Source: JAEUMD01 sp036768475 (GTDB taxonomy: Bacteria; Pseudomonadota; Alphaproteobacteria; Rhizobiales; Hyphomicrobiaceae). From it: a stretch of 64,000 nucleotides of DNA. Of the stretch, positions 1-8,099 are shown one piece after another. The stretch spans positions 56,435 through 120,434 of the forward strand of contig DAIPMW010000012.1 in assembly GCA_036768475.1 (NCBI GenBank), in the 5' to 3' direction. How positions within the stretch are numbered: position 1 is the stretch's first letter; each line of letters begins with the position of its first letter. Under the pieces are notes generated by a model. It saw only the letters and a list, made by a program, of their open reading frames with translations, ran no database searches and was not told the origin of the DNA. The translations under genes were made by a program, and so were the position numbers.

Positions 1-1957
1 CCCGCGGCAACGCCTCCGGATTCTCATAGATCCACGCATTCTGCGTGCGCGCAACGAGAGGCAGGTCGCCTGCCGACAGGCTTTTGTCGATGGTTTCGAT
101 CGCAGCGCCAGCGGCGATGAACCGCAGTCCGAGTAGGTTTGCCAGGGGCGAGCGGTAGGACGGGAACAGAGGAGTGAATTGGCGGTCCCCCGGGCTACCG
201 GCCGTATTTCCCGCCCCGACAGCCGTCGAGTAGAGCGCCGAGCGGACTGGATTGTAGCCGAGCGTATTTTCCAGCCGGTGTGTGAGGCTGGCGTTCGACC
301 AGTGGAAGCCGAGCCCGATCAACTCGATCCGGTCGCGCCGCGTGTCGCTTGCTGTTTCGGCGACTTTTCGCTTCAGCAGAGCGATCGTGTCGTTCTTCGT
401 ATGAGGGTCCAGCACCTCGTAGTGCTCGGGAGGCAGGGCCGTTGCGCCGCCCGGCCCATTGCTCCAGGCAAGGTCGCCGACGGTGAAGCCGATCAGCAGC
501 ATCGCAGCAGCCAGCGGTCGGAGCGGCTCCAGCCGGCGCGCGAAGAACAACACGCCCGCACCCATGGCGACGATCGACAGCGCAACGAGCAAGGGCGGCA
601 ATGCCTGATCAACGCGGCCGAAGCGCACCGCGAAACCGAAGGCCGCCGCGAAGGTACCGGCTGGAACGAGTGCTGCGGCGACGACCTGCAACCGGCTTGG
701 TTGCCAGAGCGGCTCGGCGAACAGCCGGTGTGCGACGTAACCGGCCAGAAGCGCGCCGAGATATCCAATCAGGAACGTCGCATCCGCCGGCCTGCGGTAG
801 AAGTCGATACCGGGCAGCCAGGCGTGCATCAGCGCGAAGCCCGGCGTGTACCAGCCGAGCGCATAGATCAGCATGGCGGCGAGCGCGAGGCTGAAGAAAC
901 GAATCCCGGATCGCCAGAGTGTGCCCGTCACGAGGCCGGCAATGAGCAGCAGCACAGGCACCGCGCCGATATAAAGCTGCCCCATGTTCTGCGCGATGAA
1001 GAGCCCTGTGTCGACCCAGGTGAAACTGGGCGGCCCCCAGTAATCCTCCATCCGGCCGGATGAACCGAACACGTCGGGCGCGATGGCGGTGATGAGAAGA
1101 GCCGGATGCAGCGAGCCGCGCCCCGCACCGATCAGATCGATAGCCGGGCGATTGGAATCTTCCGCGGCAAGCGCCGTCATCACAATCGGCAGCGCGATCA
1201 GAAGGCCTCCCGCGATGGCGCCTGCGAAAAGGGGGCTGAGGCTGGCACCGATGCGCTGGGTGATGCTTCGGTCATCGTTTGGCAGTCCGACGTCGCCCCC
1301 CAGCCAGTAGGCGATCACGTAGGCTGTGAGCAAATAAACCGAGAGGAGGGCGACTTGGTCGCGACCGAGCACGAGGAAGGCTGCGACGATGCCGGCGGCG
1401 AGGCCATAGATCCATGACGACCGCTTGAGTGCCCGTTCCAGAAGCAGCAGCACGACCGCGAGCATGGCGAGGCTCAGCACCTGTCCGGTGTGTTGGATGC
1501 GCCATGCCATCGAAGCGCCAAAACCGAAGGCCAGAGCCGCGAGCACGGCGCCGGCCCAATGCCAGTTGCGCTCGCGAAACCAAGCCGCCACGGCAAACAT
1601 GCCAGCGAGAATCACCAGAAGCACGGTCGTGTCGACCTCATGCGAGGTCGGGTTCGGGGACAAGGCGGCGAGTGCCAGGAACGGGGGCGAAAAGAGCATT
1701 GCTTGCGGGTCGGCGATTTGCGCATGCCCCGAGAAGACGAACGGTGCCCAAGCCGGGCTCTCGCCGCGCCAGAAACTGTTCGCCATAAACTGGATCTGCG
1801 GCAGGAAGTGTGCCTTCGCATCCCACGGGATCGTTACCCGGCCCGATAGCCATGGCCAGCCCAGAACAGCCCAACAGAGTGTGATGAGCCCGAGCACGGG
1901 AGCGAGCGGCCATGGACGCTCCACCGCATCGAAAAGGTCTCCCGCTCGCCCTGACAC
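1..1957 (-). CDS. YfhO-family multi-spanning membrane protein, C-terminus cut by window edge
   Basis: An open frame of 652 codons runs leftward from 1957 to the window edge with no stop. I start it at GTG 1957 because an AGGAG lies 6 nt upstream. The translation has many hydrophobic segments and, near residues 50-90, a polar periplasmic stretch (HFLPQIQFMANSFWRGE, then FVFSGHAQIADPQAML) typical of YfhO-like membrane proteins, a family distantly related to GT-C/PMT glycosyltransferases. The last readable residues (LGLRFIAAG, then ARTQNAWIYENPEALPR) match the usual C-terminal pattern of that family, so little is missing. YfhO in Gram-positives is linked to glycosylation of lipoteichoic acid; the substrate here is unknown. 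It is divergent from the RibD-like gene at 2248. Family call is fairly secure; function is inference. Confidence 0.75.
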   Translation of the reverse strand, partial: MSGRAGDLFDAVERPWPLAPVLGLITLCWAVLGWPWLSGRVTIPWDAKAHFLPQIQFMANSFWRGESPAWAPFVFSGHAQIADPQAMLFSPPFLALAALSPNPTSHEVDTTVLLVILAGMFAVAAWFRERNWHWAGAVLAALAFGFGASMAWRIQHTGQVLSLAMLAVVLLLLERALKRSSWIYGLAAGIVAAFLVLGRDQVALLSVYLLTAYVIAYWLGGDVGLPNDDRSITQRIGASLSPLFAGAIAGGLLIALPIVMTALAAEDSNRPAIDLIGAGRGSLHPALLITAIAPDVFGSSGRMEDYWGPPSFTWVDTGLFIAQNMGQLYIGAVPVLLLIAGLVTGTLWRSGIRFFSLALAAMLIYALGWYTPGFALMHAWLPGIDFYRRPADATFLIGYLGALLAGYVAHRLFAEPLWQPSRLQVVAAALVPAGTFAAAFGFAVRFGRVDQALPPLLVALSIVAMGAGVLFFARRLEPLRPLAAAMLLIGFTVGDLAWSNGPGGATALPPEHYEVLDPHTKNDTIALLKRKVAETASDTRRDRIELIGLGFHWSNASLTHRLENTLGYNPVRSALYSTAVGAGNTAGSPGDRQFTPLFPSYRSPLANLLGLRFIAAGAAIETIDKSLSAGDLPLVARTQNAWIYENPEALPR

Positions 1958-2247
1958 ATGATACTCCTGGCCTGACTGGCGCTCGCCGTTGTCCGCTCGA
2001 GGCGACCGCGGCTCTATAGCACCGCGCAGCGCCCTTGGCATGTGCGGGCAGCGCCTTTGTCGAACGGGTTCGGTGTGGGTGCCCGTCTGCCGGAGTGAGC
2101 AAGAGAGCCTGCCCCGTTCCCGCCTGCCGCCGAGCAGGGACCCTGGGACAATGAAGGCCGCCCTTGCCCTGCCATGGTCTTTCCCTTACCTCCACACCGG
2201 CCAGCCGACGATTGCTGCCGTCGAGACCATTTCACGCCGGGATTAGC

Positions 2248-2973
2248 ATGACGAAGACTGAGGATTTCGACGTCGCCGGGCTGCCGGCCGTTTATGCCGA
2301 AAGCCTGCTTCATATCCGCGAGGCACCGCCGTCGCGCCCCTTCGTCGTCGCACAACTGGGCCAGTCGCTCGACGGACGCATTGCGTTGCCTAGCGGTGAG
2401 AGCCGCTGGATCAACAATGGCGCTGCCCTCGACCATTTGCATCGCATTCGTGCCGTCGTCGATGCGGTTGTCGTGGGGATCGGCACTGCGCTTGCCGACG
2501 ACCCGATGCTCAACGTGCGCCGCGTCAACGGGCGCAATCCTGCCCGCGTCGTCATCGATCCACGCGGCCGGTTAGGAGCCGATGCCCGCGTGCTCGCCCA
2601 GGACGGTGCCCCTTGTTACGTCGTCACTCGCCCGGGCATTCGCCCGCCGCCCGGCGCGCGGCATGTGGCGCTCGATGGCAGCCCGGAGGCTTTCGCCCCT
2701 GCGACCGTCGTCGAGGCTCTCTTCGCTCTTGGCCTGAGGCGGCTGCTGATCGAAGGCGGAGCGCAAACCGTCTCGAGCTTCATCGACGCGAATGCCATCG
2801 ACAGGCTTCATGTTCTCGTTGCGCCATGTCTGTTGGGCTCCGGCAAGACTGGCATCAATCTGGCACCGCTTCCAGGGCTGAAGCATGCCCTGCGTCCGCG
2901 TGCCGAGGTTCATGTTCTGGGCGGTGGCGATGTGCTATTCGATTGCGACATGAGAATGCGACAGGAGGGCTGA
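2248..2973 (+). CDS. RibD C-terminal domain-like (dihydrofolate-reductase fold) NADPH reductase
   Basis: 241 aa. The start at ATG 2248 (MTKTEDFD) is preferred over an upstream ATG at 2164, which only adds low-complexity residues. The protein is a stand-alone RibD_C domain: AQLGQSLDGRIA (residues 35-46), VGIGTALADDP (76-86) and IEGGAQTVSSFI (about 168-179) are the family's NADPH- and substrate-binding signatures. The N-terminal deaminase domain of true RibD, with its zinc-binding HAE/PCxxxG motifs, is absent, so this is not the full riboflavin enzyme. It probably reduces a pyrimidine- or pterin-type substrate. The cytochrome b561 gene begins 3 nt after its stop, and a pterin-synthase-like gene lies nearby on the other strand, which suggests a shared pterin-like pathway (inference). 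Confidence 0.85.
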   Translation: MTKTEDFDVAGLPAVYAESLLHIREAPPSRPFVVAQLGQSLDGRIALPSGESRWINNGAALDHLHRIRAVVDAVVVGIGTALADDPMLNVRRVNGRNPARVVIDPRGRLGADARVLAQDGAPCYVVTRPGIRPPPGARHVALDGSPEAFAPATVVEALFALGLRRLLIEGGAQTVSSFIDANAIDRLHVLVAPCLLGSGKTGINLAPLPGLKHALRPRAEVHVLGGGDVLFDCDMRMRQEG

Positions 2974-2976
2974 GCG

Positions 2977-3582
2977 ATGCGGCAATACGACGGGAATGAG
3001 CCGAGAGCCTCATCGAACAAATCGTCACGTCTGCGGGTCGAAGTCTACAGCCCGACCGCGCGCCACTTCCACTGGACCGTCGTAGCGCTGCTTGCTGTGC
3101 AAATCCCCATCGGTTTTGCGATGGTCTATCGCGGCGGTACACTCAACATCTGGGACGGCCTCACCAACACTCTTTATTCAAGTCACAAAATGGTCGGCAT
3201 GATCATCCTTCTCACGGTGATTTTGCGTCTGGCCTATCGCGTGGTCCATGGCGCACCCGCAAGCGAACCGACGCTGGAACCCTGGCAGAGGATCTCCAGC
3301 GCCTTCAATCACTGGGGTCTTTATGTGTTTTTGATCATCGTCCCGGTGCTTGGCTGGCTCGGCGTGTCATATTATCCAGCACTGGACCTGTTCGGTATCA
3401 TCAAGTTGCCGGGCCTCGTCGCCGCCAACCAGAAAACGGCCGAGGCCGTCTTCGAATACCACGCGCTGGCGGCCTTTGTGTTGATCATCTTTGCCGGCAT
3501 CCACTTCGCCGCAGCGCTTTATCACTACATCATCCGCAGGGATAACGTGTTGGCGCGCATGATTCCGCGGTTGATGCGTTGA
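2977..3582 (+). CDS. Cytochrome b561-family membrane diheme protein
   Basis: 201 aa with four hydrophobic segments (about residues 34-52, 70-90, 112-132, 160-186). Candidate heme-ligand histidines sit in the expected places: H30/H32 before helix I, H70 in helix II, H162 and H176 around helix IV. The opening pattern (SPTARHFHWTVVALLAVQIP) is typical of prokaryotic cytochrome b561 proteins, which move electrons between quinones and small acceptors in the inner membrane. The ATG is 3 nt after the stop of the RibD-like reductase, so the two are probably translated together. It converges on the methyltransferase gene ending at 3615. Partner and direction of electron flow cannot be told from sequence. 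Confidence 0.85.
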   Translation: MRQYDGNEPRASSNKSSRLRVEVYSPTARHFHWTVVALLAVQIPIGFAMVYRGGTLNIWDGLTNTLYSSHKMVGMIILLTVILRLAYRVVHGAPASEPTLEPWQRISSAFNHWGLYVFLIIVPVLGWLGVSYYPALDLFGIIKLPGLVAANQKTAEAVFEYHALAAFVLIIFAGIHFAAALYHYIIRRDNVLARMIPRLMR

Positions 3583-3614
3583 GCAACCTTTTGTGGCGAT
3601 GATTGCTGCGCACC

Positions 3615-4454
3615 TCAGGCCGGCATGGCGAGCATATCGGTATGGCCGATCTCCGCTTGCGTGTGTGCCGTGGCGCGCCATTGAGCGATCGTCTTCTGAT
3701 CGACGGCCCCGGTCTCAGCGACCGCGGCCGCATGCCCGTTGGCAAGCTCGGCGATCAGATTCGCATCGCGCGGGCTCGCAAGCTTCCAGGGACTGTCACC
3801 CTCCTGCACGCTGTAGCCGCCGATGCGGAACTGGTCGGCAAGGTGTGCCGGCGCGGTGGGGCCGGCCGATGGGCCAAAGCCCTTGTCGCTCATTTGGTGG
3901 CGGTTGAACGCACCCGTCATCTGGTTATCGGCTGGTCGACGTGGCGTCCAATGCTGGATGCCGTTGTAGGTGAGCACGGTATAGAAAACCGCCCGCCGCT
4001 CGATCACCGCGTGCGCCAGCCGGCGGATGAACTGCGGGGATGCGAGATCGAAGAACGCCGCCGCCGTCACCAGATCCGGCGCTTCGCCCAACACCGGTCC
4101 GAGATCGGCATTGAGGTCATAGCGCAAGAAGCGCACGGTGAGCGCGCGACCCTTTGCCGATAGGGCTAGGCGATCCTCTCCATCTTCAGTGGCACTGTCG
4201 GCCCAACTGGAAAGTGTGGTTCGCGCCGCAGCAAGGAGGGCGCGATCATAGTCGACCAATGTCCAGGTCTGTGTTGCCGGAAGCGCCTCTGCGAGTGCGC
4301 GCAGGTTGGAGCCGCTTCCGCATCCCAGATCGACGACCGAGATGGCGTCGCGTAATGCGAAGCGTGCCGCCAGCGCTCTGGCCAGTTCCGCATTGCGCGC
4401 GCGATGGTCGGCTGGCTCGCGAAGCGCCAGCCAGGCAGGATCGAAGCCACTCAT
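3615..4454 (-). CDS. Class I SAM-dependent methyltransferase
   Basis: 279 aa. The start is ATG 4454, which overlaps the stop of the upstream glycosyltransferase in a 4-nt ATGA; a longer in-frame start at 4532 would lie deep inside that gene. The SAM-binding motif VDLGCGSGSN occupies residues 41-50, followed by an acidic post-II position in LVDYDRALL near residue 67. The central part (APDLVTAAAFFDLAS) fits motif IV of the class I fold. The substrate is unknown. Coupling to the glycosyltransferase and the PTPS-like gene implies it methylates the product or an intermediate of that small pathway (inference). Confidence 0.85.
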   Translation of the reverse strand: MSGFDPAWLALREPADHRARNAELARALAARFALRDAISVVDLGCGSGSNLRALAEALPATQTWTLVDYDRALLAAARTTLSSWADSATEDGEDRLALSAKGRALTVRFLRYDLNADLGPVLGEAPDLVTAAAFFDLASPQFIRRLAHAVIERRAVFYTVLTYNGIQHWTPRRPADNQMTGAFNRHQMSDKGFGPSAGPTAPAHLADQFRIGGYSVQEGDSPWKLASPRDANLIAELANGHAAAVAETGAVDQKTIAQWRATAHTQAEIGHTDMLAMPA

Positions 4455-5509
4455 GTGCGAATTCCGACAATGGTCGCGGCAACGCGCCGTACAGTCTCGT
4501 TCCAGGTTGGCAATGTCCGCCCCGTTTCCCAAGATGCCCTGCGCATTGCTTTACGCAGCTTGTTATCGCCAAGCACGGTGGCGAGGGCACGTGCGAGTGC
4601 AGAGGCATCACCGGGCGGCACCTTGATGGCGGCGGCGTCCGGTACGGTCTCAGCCGCCGCCCCGCCGGTCGTGCAGACGATCGCCAGGCCACTCGCCATA
4701 GCTTCCGCCAGTACCATGCCGTAGCCCTCGTAATGCGAGGGCAGTACGAACAGATCGGCGGACTCGTAGAAGCGCGCCAGCGTAGTCGGGACGACCGTGC
4801 CGGCAAGCGTGATGCGGTTCTCCAGACCGGCTGCATCGATCTGCGAGCGCAACGCCGCAACGGTTGCAGGGTCGCGGTCGAGCGCACCGGCGATGGTCAG
4901 CCGCCAGTTGGGGTCGTCGAGCATGGCGAGCGCACAGACCAGCACGTCGAACCCCTTGCGCGGCGTGATTGCGCCGACCGAAAGCAACTGCATCGGCATT
5001 CCGGTTCCCGTGGCGCGCGGTGCCGGATCGGTCCCGGGCTCCGCGACCGTGATGATGCTGTTGGAAACGCCGTAGTCTGCGATCAGCGTGCGCCGCGTGA
5101 CATCAGACGTGACGATGATGTGCCGCGCCAGCGCCAGCGCCTTGGTCTCCGACGACCTGAGTATCGCGCGCCGCTCCTCCGATAGGCCCGCTTCCAGCGC
5201 CAGCGGGTGATGCACCAGAGCGATGATTCGGCGCTCCAGCCGTTGGATGAGATCGGCCGGCATTGCGCCATAGGCAAGCCCATCGATCAGCAGGCGCGCG
5301 TCGTGAGGCGTCTGCATCAGCAGCCGTTCCGTCTCCGCGAGGTCCTCAACGCTTGCATTGGGGTAGCTCGCTGGCAATGCCACATGTCGTGCCGCCAGCC
5401 CGTAGGACGGGAAAAGTTCCATCAGCCGTCGGTCGTAGGCATAGCCTCCCGTCGGGCTCTCGATATCGCCCGGGATGGCGAAAACGACCTCGGCAAGGGA
5501 ATCAGGCAC
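4451..5509 (-). CDS. GT4-family (GT-B fold) glycosyltransferase
   Basis: 352 aa. The C-terminal half carries GT4 signatures: LLSVGAITPRKGFD around residues 175-188 with the phosphate-contacting R/K pair, and SHYEGYGMVLAEAMASG with the E-x7-E motif at E261 and E269. The N-terminal half is a glycine-rich acceptor domain (SPTGGYAYDRR). There is no signal peptide or membrane segment, so it is cytosolic. It overlaps the PTPS-like gene upstream by 8 nt and the methyltransferase downstream by 4 nt, which makes a translationally coupled trio. It probably transfers a sugar from a nucleotide-sugar donor to an unidentified acceptor; a pterin-like acceptor is suggested only by context. Confidence 0.88.
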   Translation of the reverse strand: MPDSLAEVVFAIPGDIESPTGGYAYDRRLMELFPSYGLAARHVALPASYPNASVEDLAETERLLMQTPHDARLLIDGLAYGAMPADLIQRLERRIIALVHHPLALEAGLSEERRAILRSSETKALALARHIIVTSDVTRRTLIADYGVSNSIITVAEPGTDPAPRATGTGMPMQLLSVGAITPRKGFDVLVCALAMLDDPNWRLTIAGALDRDPATVAALRSQIDAAGLENRITLAGTVVPTTLARFYESADLFVLPSHYEGYGMVLAEAMASGLAIVCTTGGAAAETVPDAAAIKVPPGDASALARALATVLGDNKLRKAMRRASWETGRTLPTWNETVRRVAATIVGIRT

Positions 5510-5906
5510 GGACGGGTCCTTCGAACCAGGCGCGGGCGAGATCGGTTTCCGACAGCGTCACGCGGATCTTGGAAAGGCCGCGACCATCCTCGCCGAGCGC
5601 TCCTGAGTTGGCGGCTTCCACCATCTTGTCGAATACGTAACGGCAGAGAAACTCGGTTGTCGTCAGCTTGCCCTTGAACTGGGGCAGATCGTCGAGGTTC
5701 TGGTAGGCGAGCGGCTTCAGCGTCCTGTTGAGCACGTCGAGCGCTGCACCGATGTCGACAACGACATTCTGTGCGGTCATTTCCTCGCGCATGAACGCGA
5801 CATCGACGACGAACGTCGCGCCATGCATGTTCTGGGCAGGGCCGAAGAAGGGATCGGGCAGTGAGTGGGCGATCATGATGCGGTCGCGAACTTCGACGGC
5901 GAACAT
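5502..5906 (-). CDS. 6-pyruvoyl-tetrahydropterin synthase/QueD-like protein with altered active site
   Basis: 134 aa, the usual length for the PTPS/QueD family. The fold signatures are present: AHSLP at residues 13-17, HGATF at 28-32, VVDIG at 49-53, and a late SETDL with the substrate-binding Glu at E120. Key residues differ from QueD. The catalytic Cys between the zinc histidines is missing (AQN at 24-26), the HGH zinc motif reads HGA (A30 replaces a zinc His), and the catalytic His of the LDHH motif is replaced (LAYQN). H14 and H28 remain. It therefore probably does not run the standard PTPS or QueD reaction. It heads a coupled operon with a glycosyltransferase and a methyltransferase. Family assignment is good; activity is unknown. 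Confidence 0.8.
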   Translation of the reverse strand: MFAVEVRDRIMIAHSLPDPFFGPAQNMHGATFVVDVAFMREEMTAQNVVVDIGAALDVLNRTLKPLAYQNLDDLPQFKGKLTTTEFLCRYVFDKMVEAANSGALGEDGRGLSKIRVTLSETDLARAWFEGPVRA

Positions 5907-6236
5907 ACGCGTGTCTTCTCCTGATATGTATGTGTTCGTGGGCGCGCTTGGACAGGCACAGGCTCCTGTCCAGCGTCCTCTATAGACGCGCGATCACGGC
6001 ATCGCCAAGGCGGAAAACGGTGGAATGCCAACCCCGTGTGGTCGCCTCACCGCGGGCGGCAGCTTTCCTGCTCGCGATTTGATTGCCAGACTTCCCTACT
6101 GCCGCCGCGATTCGCCCCGATAGTGAAGCCGGCGTGGAGGCGGCGCAGTGGTGGCCCGGATTTGCAGCTGAGTATGCAGCTGAGTATATGGTTGGCGAGG
6201 GTCGGCAGTGGCGACACCGACCGGGGGACGGCGAAG
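5907..6236. other. Intergenic region between divergent PTPS-like and L,D-transpeptidase genes
   Basis: About 330 bases separate the start of the minus-strand PTPS-like gene from the chosen start of the transpeptidase. The frame of the transpeptidase stays open back to 6036, but that part lacks the look of a signal peptide. I see no recognisable RNA gene or strong promoter. Promoters for both directions must lie here, but I cannot place them. Confidence 0.4.
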
Positions 6237-8048
6237 ATGACCAGTCTGAAGACCCGCAGTCTGCGTACATTTGATTGCCGTGTTGTGCTCAAGCGCACGG
6301 CGTCGGCAGTTTCCCTGGCCGCACTTGCCGCCAGCACTTTATTTCCAATGCTGGCGTGGGCCGCAGATCCGCCGCCGCCGATACGTAAACGGGACGATCA
6401 TGCGAGGGCGGCCGCAGCGGTCGCGGTCCCCGCGTTCAACCCGGTCCGTGTCGCTGCCGCGGAGACGGATGCAACGAATTCCGGCACCACTGCGGGCGAG
6501 CCGACACCACCCATTGCGCGCGCTCTGCGGCTCCTGCTCGATGGCAACGCACATGACAAACTCCAAGACCCGCCCAAATCCTGGAACAAGGACCGCATTG
6601 CGGTCGAGGCGGATGCTTTGGCCGCAGAGCACGAAGCGCTCAAGCAATTCTATGCTGCCCGCAAGGATGCCCCGCTCTGGGTGTCGTCCGATGGCATGAC
6701 CGAGAAAGGTCGCGCGCTGATGGCGGCCATCGCGGATGGTGCGGCATTCGGCCTTGATCCGGAATTGATACCGCTCCCCGCCATGGTTCCGCTGCCCGTG
6801 CAGGCGTCGCGGGCCGGAACGGAGCAGGCGACGGACGCGCCGCCGCCGGACGTGCCGTCTCTTGCCCTTCAGGAACTGGCCTTGTCGCGCGCCGCGCTCA
6901 TTTATGGCCGTCACGCGCGCGGTGGCCGCATTGCCAAGCCTGCGGAGATGCTCAATTCCAATCTCGATCGCAAACCCCAGTTCCTGTCGCCCATCGTGGT
7001 GATGGCCGAACTCGCCGAGGCAACCGATATAGCCGCCGCACTTGCCAAGCTGCATCCTGTGCATCCGCAGTTCGACAAGCTGCGCCAGGCGTTCCTCGCC
7101 GAGACCGGCGGCGATGGTAAGGCAAGGCTCACCACCAAAGCCAAACGTCTGCGCGCCAACATGGAGTTCTGGCGCTGGATGTGGGACGACCTGGGCGAGC
7201 TTTACGTCTTCAACAACATCCCCGAGTATATGCAGACCGTGGTCCGCAGGGGCGAAGTGGTGCGCCGGGCGAAGATCGTGGTCGGCGAGATCGGCAAGCA
7301 GTCCTCGGTCTTCTCGCGACCGTTGAAAGAGGTTGTGCTGCGGCCACGCTGGCGGGTGCCTGAGAGCATCATGGTTCACGAGCTGTGGCCAAGCCTGCGC
7401 AAGGGCGGCGGTCTCATGCGCAAGCACGGCCTGGAGATCACCAGCAAATCGGGAGAGCCGCGCGACTGGCGCGACATCGACTGGACCAGCCAGGACATCC
7501 GCAATTACCATGTCTGGCAGCCTCCGGGACCGAAGAGTTCGCTTGGCTTCGTCAAGTTCTCCTTCCCGAGCCAGCATACGATCTTCATGCATGACACGCC
7601 CGATAAGTGGATGTTCAACCGCGACCAGCGCACCTTGAGCCACGGCTGCCTGCGCGTGAACAACCCCATGCAGCTCACCGAGATCGTGCTTGGCTACGAT
7701 CACGGATGGGATCGCGACAAGATCAAGCAGCTCATCGCTTCCGGTCCGCTCGACAACAAGGTTGAGATGGACAAGCACATTCCCATCCACGTCGCTTACT
7801 TCACAGCCTGGGCTGACGACGACGGCAAGGTGCGCCTTTTCAGCGACATCTACGGTCACGAGAAGCGCGTCACACAGGCGCTGGATGGTGACTGGAAGAA
7901 GATCGACAAGGGGCGCAATCATCTGCTGAAGCCCGTGCCGAGCTTTGGCAGCGATGCGATCGCTACTGGCGCCAGCTCATCCGCCCCCCACAAAGGCAAA
8001 AAGCCCGAAAGCGTCGCCGATATGATTGCCGACGCTCTGGGGCTTTGA
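6237..8048 (+). CDS. Periplasmic L,D-transpeptidase (YkuD domain, YcbB/LdtD type)
   Basis: 603 aa from ATG 6237. I chose this start because a typical signal peptide follows (positive residues, then AASTLFPMLAWA with likely cleavage near residue 42), and a GGGGGA lies upstream. The catalytic YkuD domain is in the second half: SHGCLRV with catalytic Cys at C471 and His at H469, preceded by FPSQHTIFMHDTP, the conserved histidine region. The N-terminal half matches the scaffold of large YcbB-like enzymes (EHEALKQFYAARKDAPLWV). Such enzymes make 3-3 cross-links between meso-diaminopimelate residues of peptidoglycan, or attach proteins to it, in the periplasm. It stands alone, convergent with the dehydrogenase at 8100. 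Confidence 0.9.
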   Translation: MTSLKTRSLRTFDCRVVLKRTASAVSLAALAASTLFPMLAWAADPPPPIRKRDDHARAAAAVAVPAFNPVRVAAAETDATNSGTTAGEPTPPIARALRLLLDGNAHDKLQDPPKSWNKDRIAVEADALAAEHEALKQFYAARKDAPLWVSSDGMTEKGRALMAAIADGAAFGLDPELIPLPAMVPLPVQASRAGTEQATDAPPPDVPSLALQELALSRAALIYGRHARGGRIAKPAEMLNSNLDRKPQFLSPIVVMAELAEATDIAAALAKLHPVHPQFDKLRQAFLAETGGDGKARLTTKAKRLRANMEFWRWMWDDLGELYVFNNIPEYMQTVVRRGEVVRRAKIVVGEIGKQSSVFSRPLKEVVLRPRWRVPESIMVHELWPSLRKGGGLMRKHGLEITSKSGEPRDWRDIDWTSQDIRNYHVWQPPGPKSSLGFVKFSFPSQHTIFMHDTPDKWMFNRDQRTLSHGCLRVNNPMQLTEIVLGYDHGWDRDKIKQLIASGPLDNKVEMDKHIPIHVAYFTAWADDDGKVRLFSDIYGHEKRVTQALDGDWKKIDKGRNHLLKPVPSFGSDAIATGASSSAPHKGKKPESVADMIADALGL

Positions 8049-8099
8049 GCGCAGCGACCGTGTTCCGCCCTGGCGTCCGCTTCTGGCAGAGTTCAGGTG

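Noticed and set aside
179..1063. Long plus-strand open frame (294 codons) at the left end
   Set aside because: It is antisense to the clear YfhO-like frame, is Arg/Glu/Gln-rich with no family signature, and has no ribosome-binding site.
2248..2973. Full-length riboflavin enzyme RibD
   Set aside because: The deaminase domain is absent and no ribE, ribBA or ribH gene is nearby.
6339..7922. 527-codon minus-strand open frame
   Set aside because: It lies exactly opposite the L,D-transpeptidase, which has a signal peptide and catalytic SHGC motif; the antisense product is low in structure and lacks any motif.
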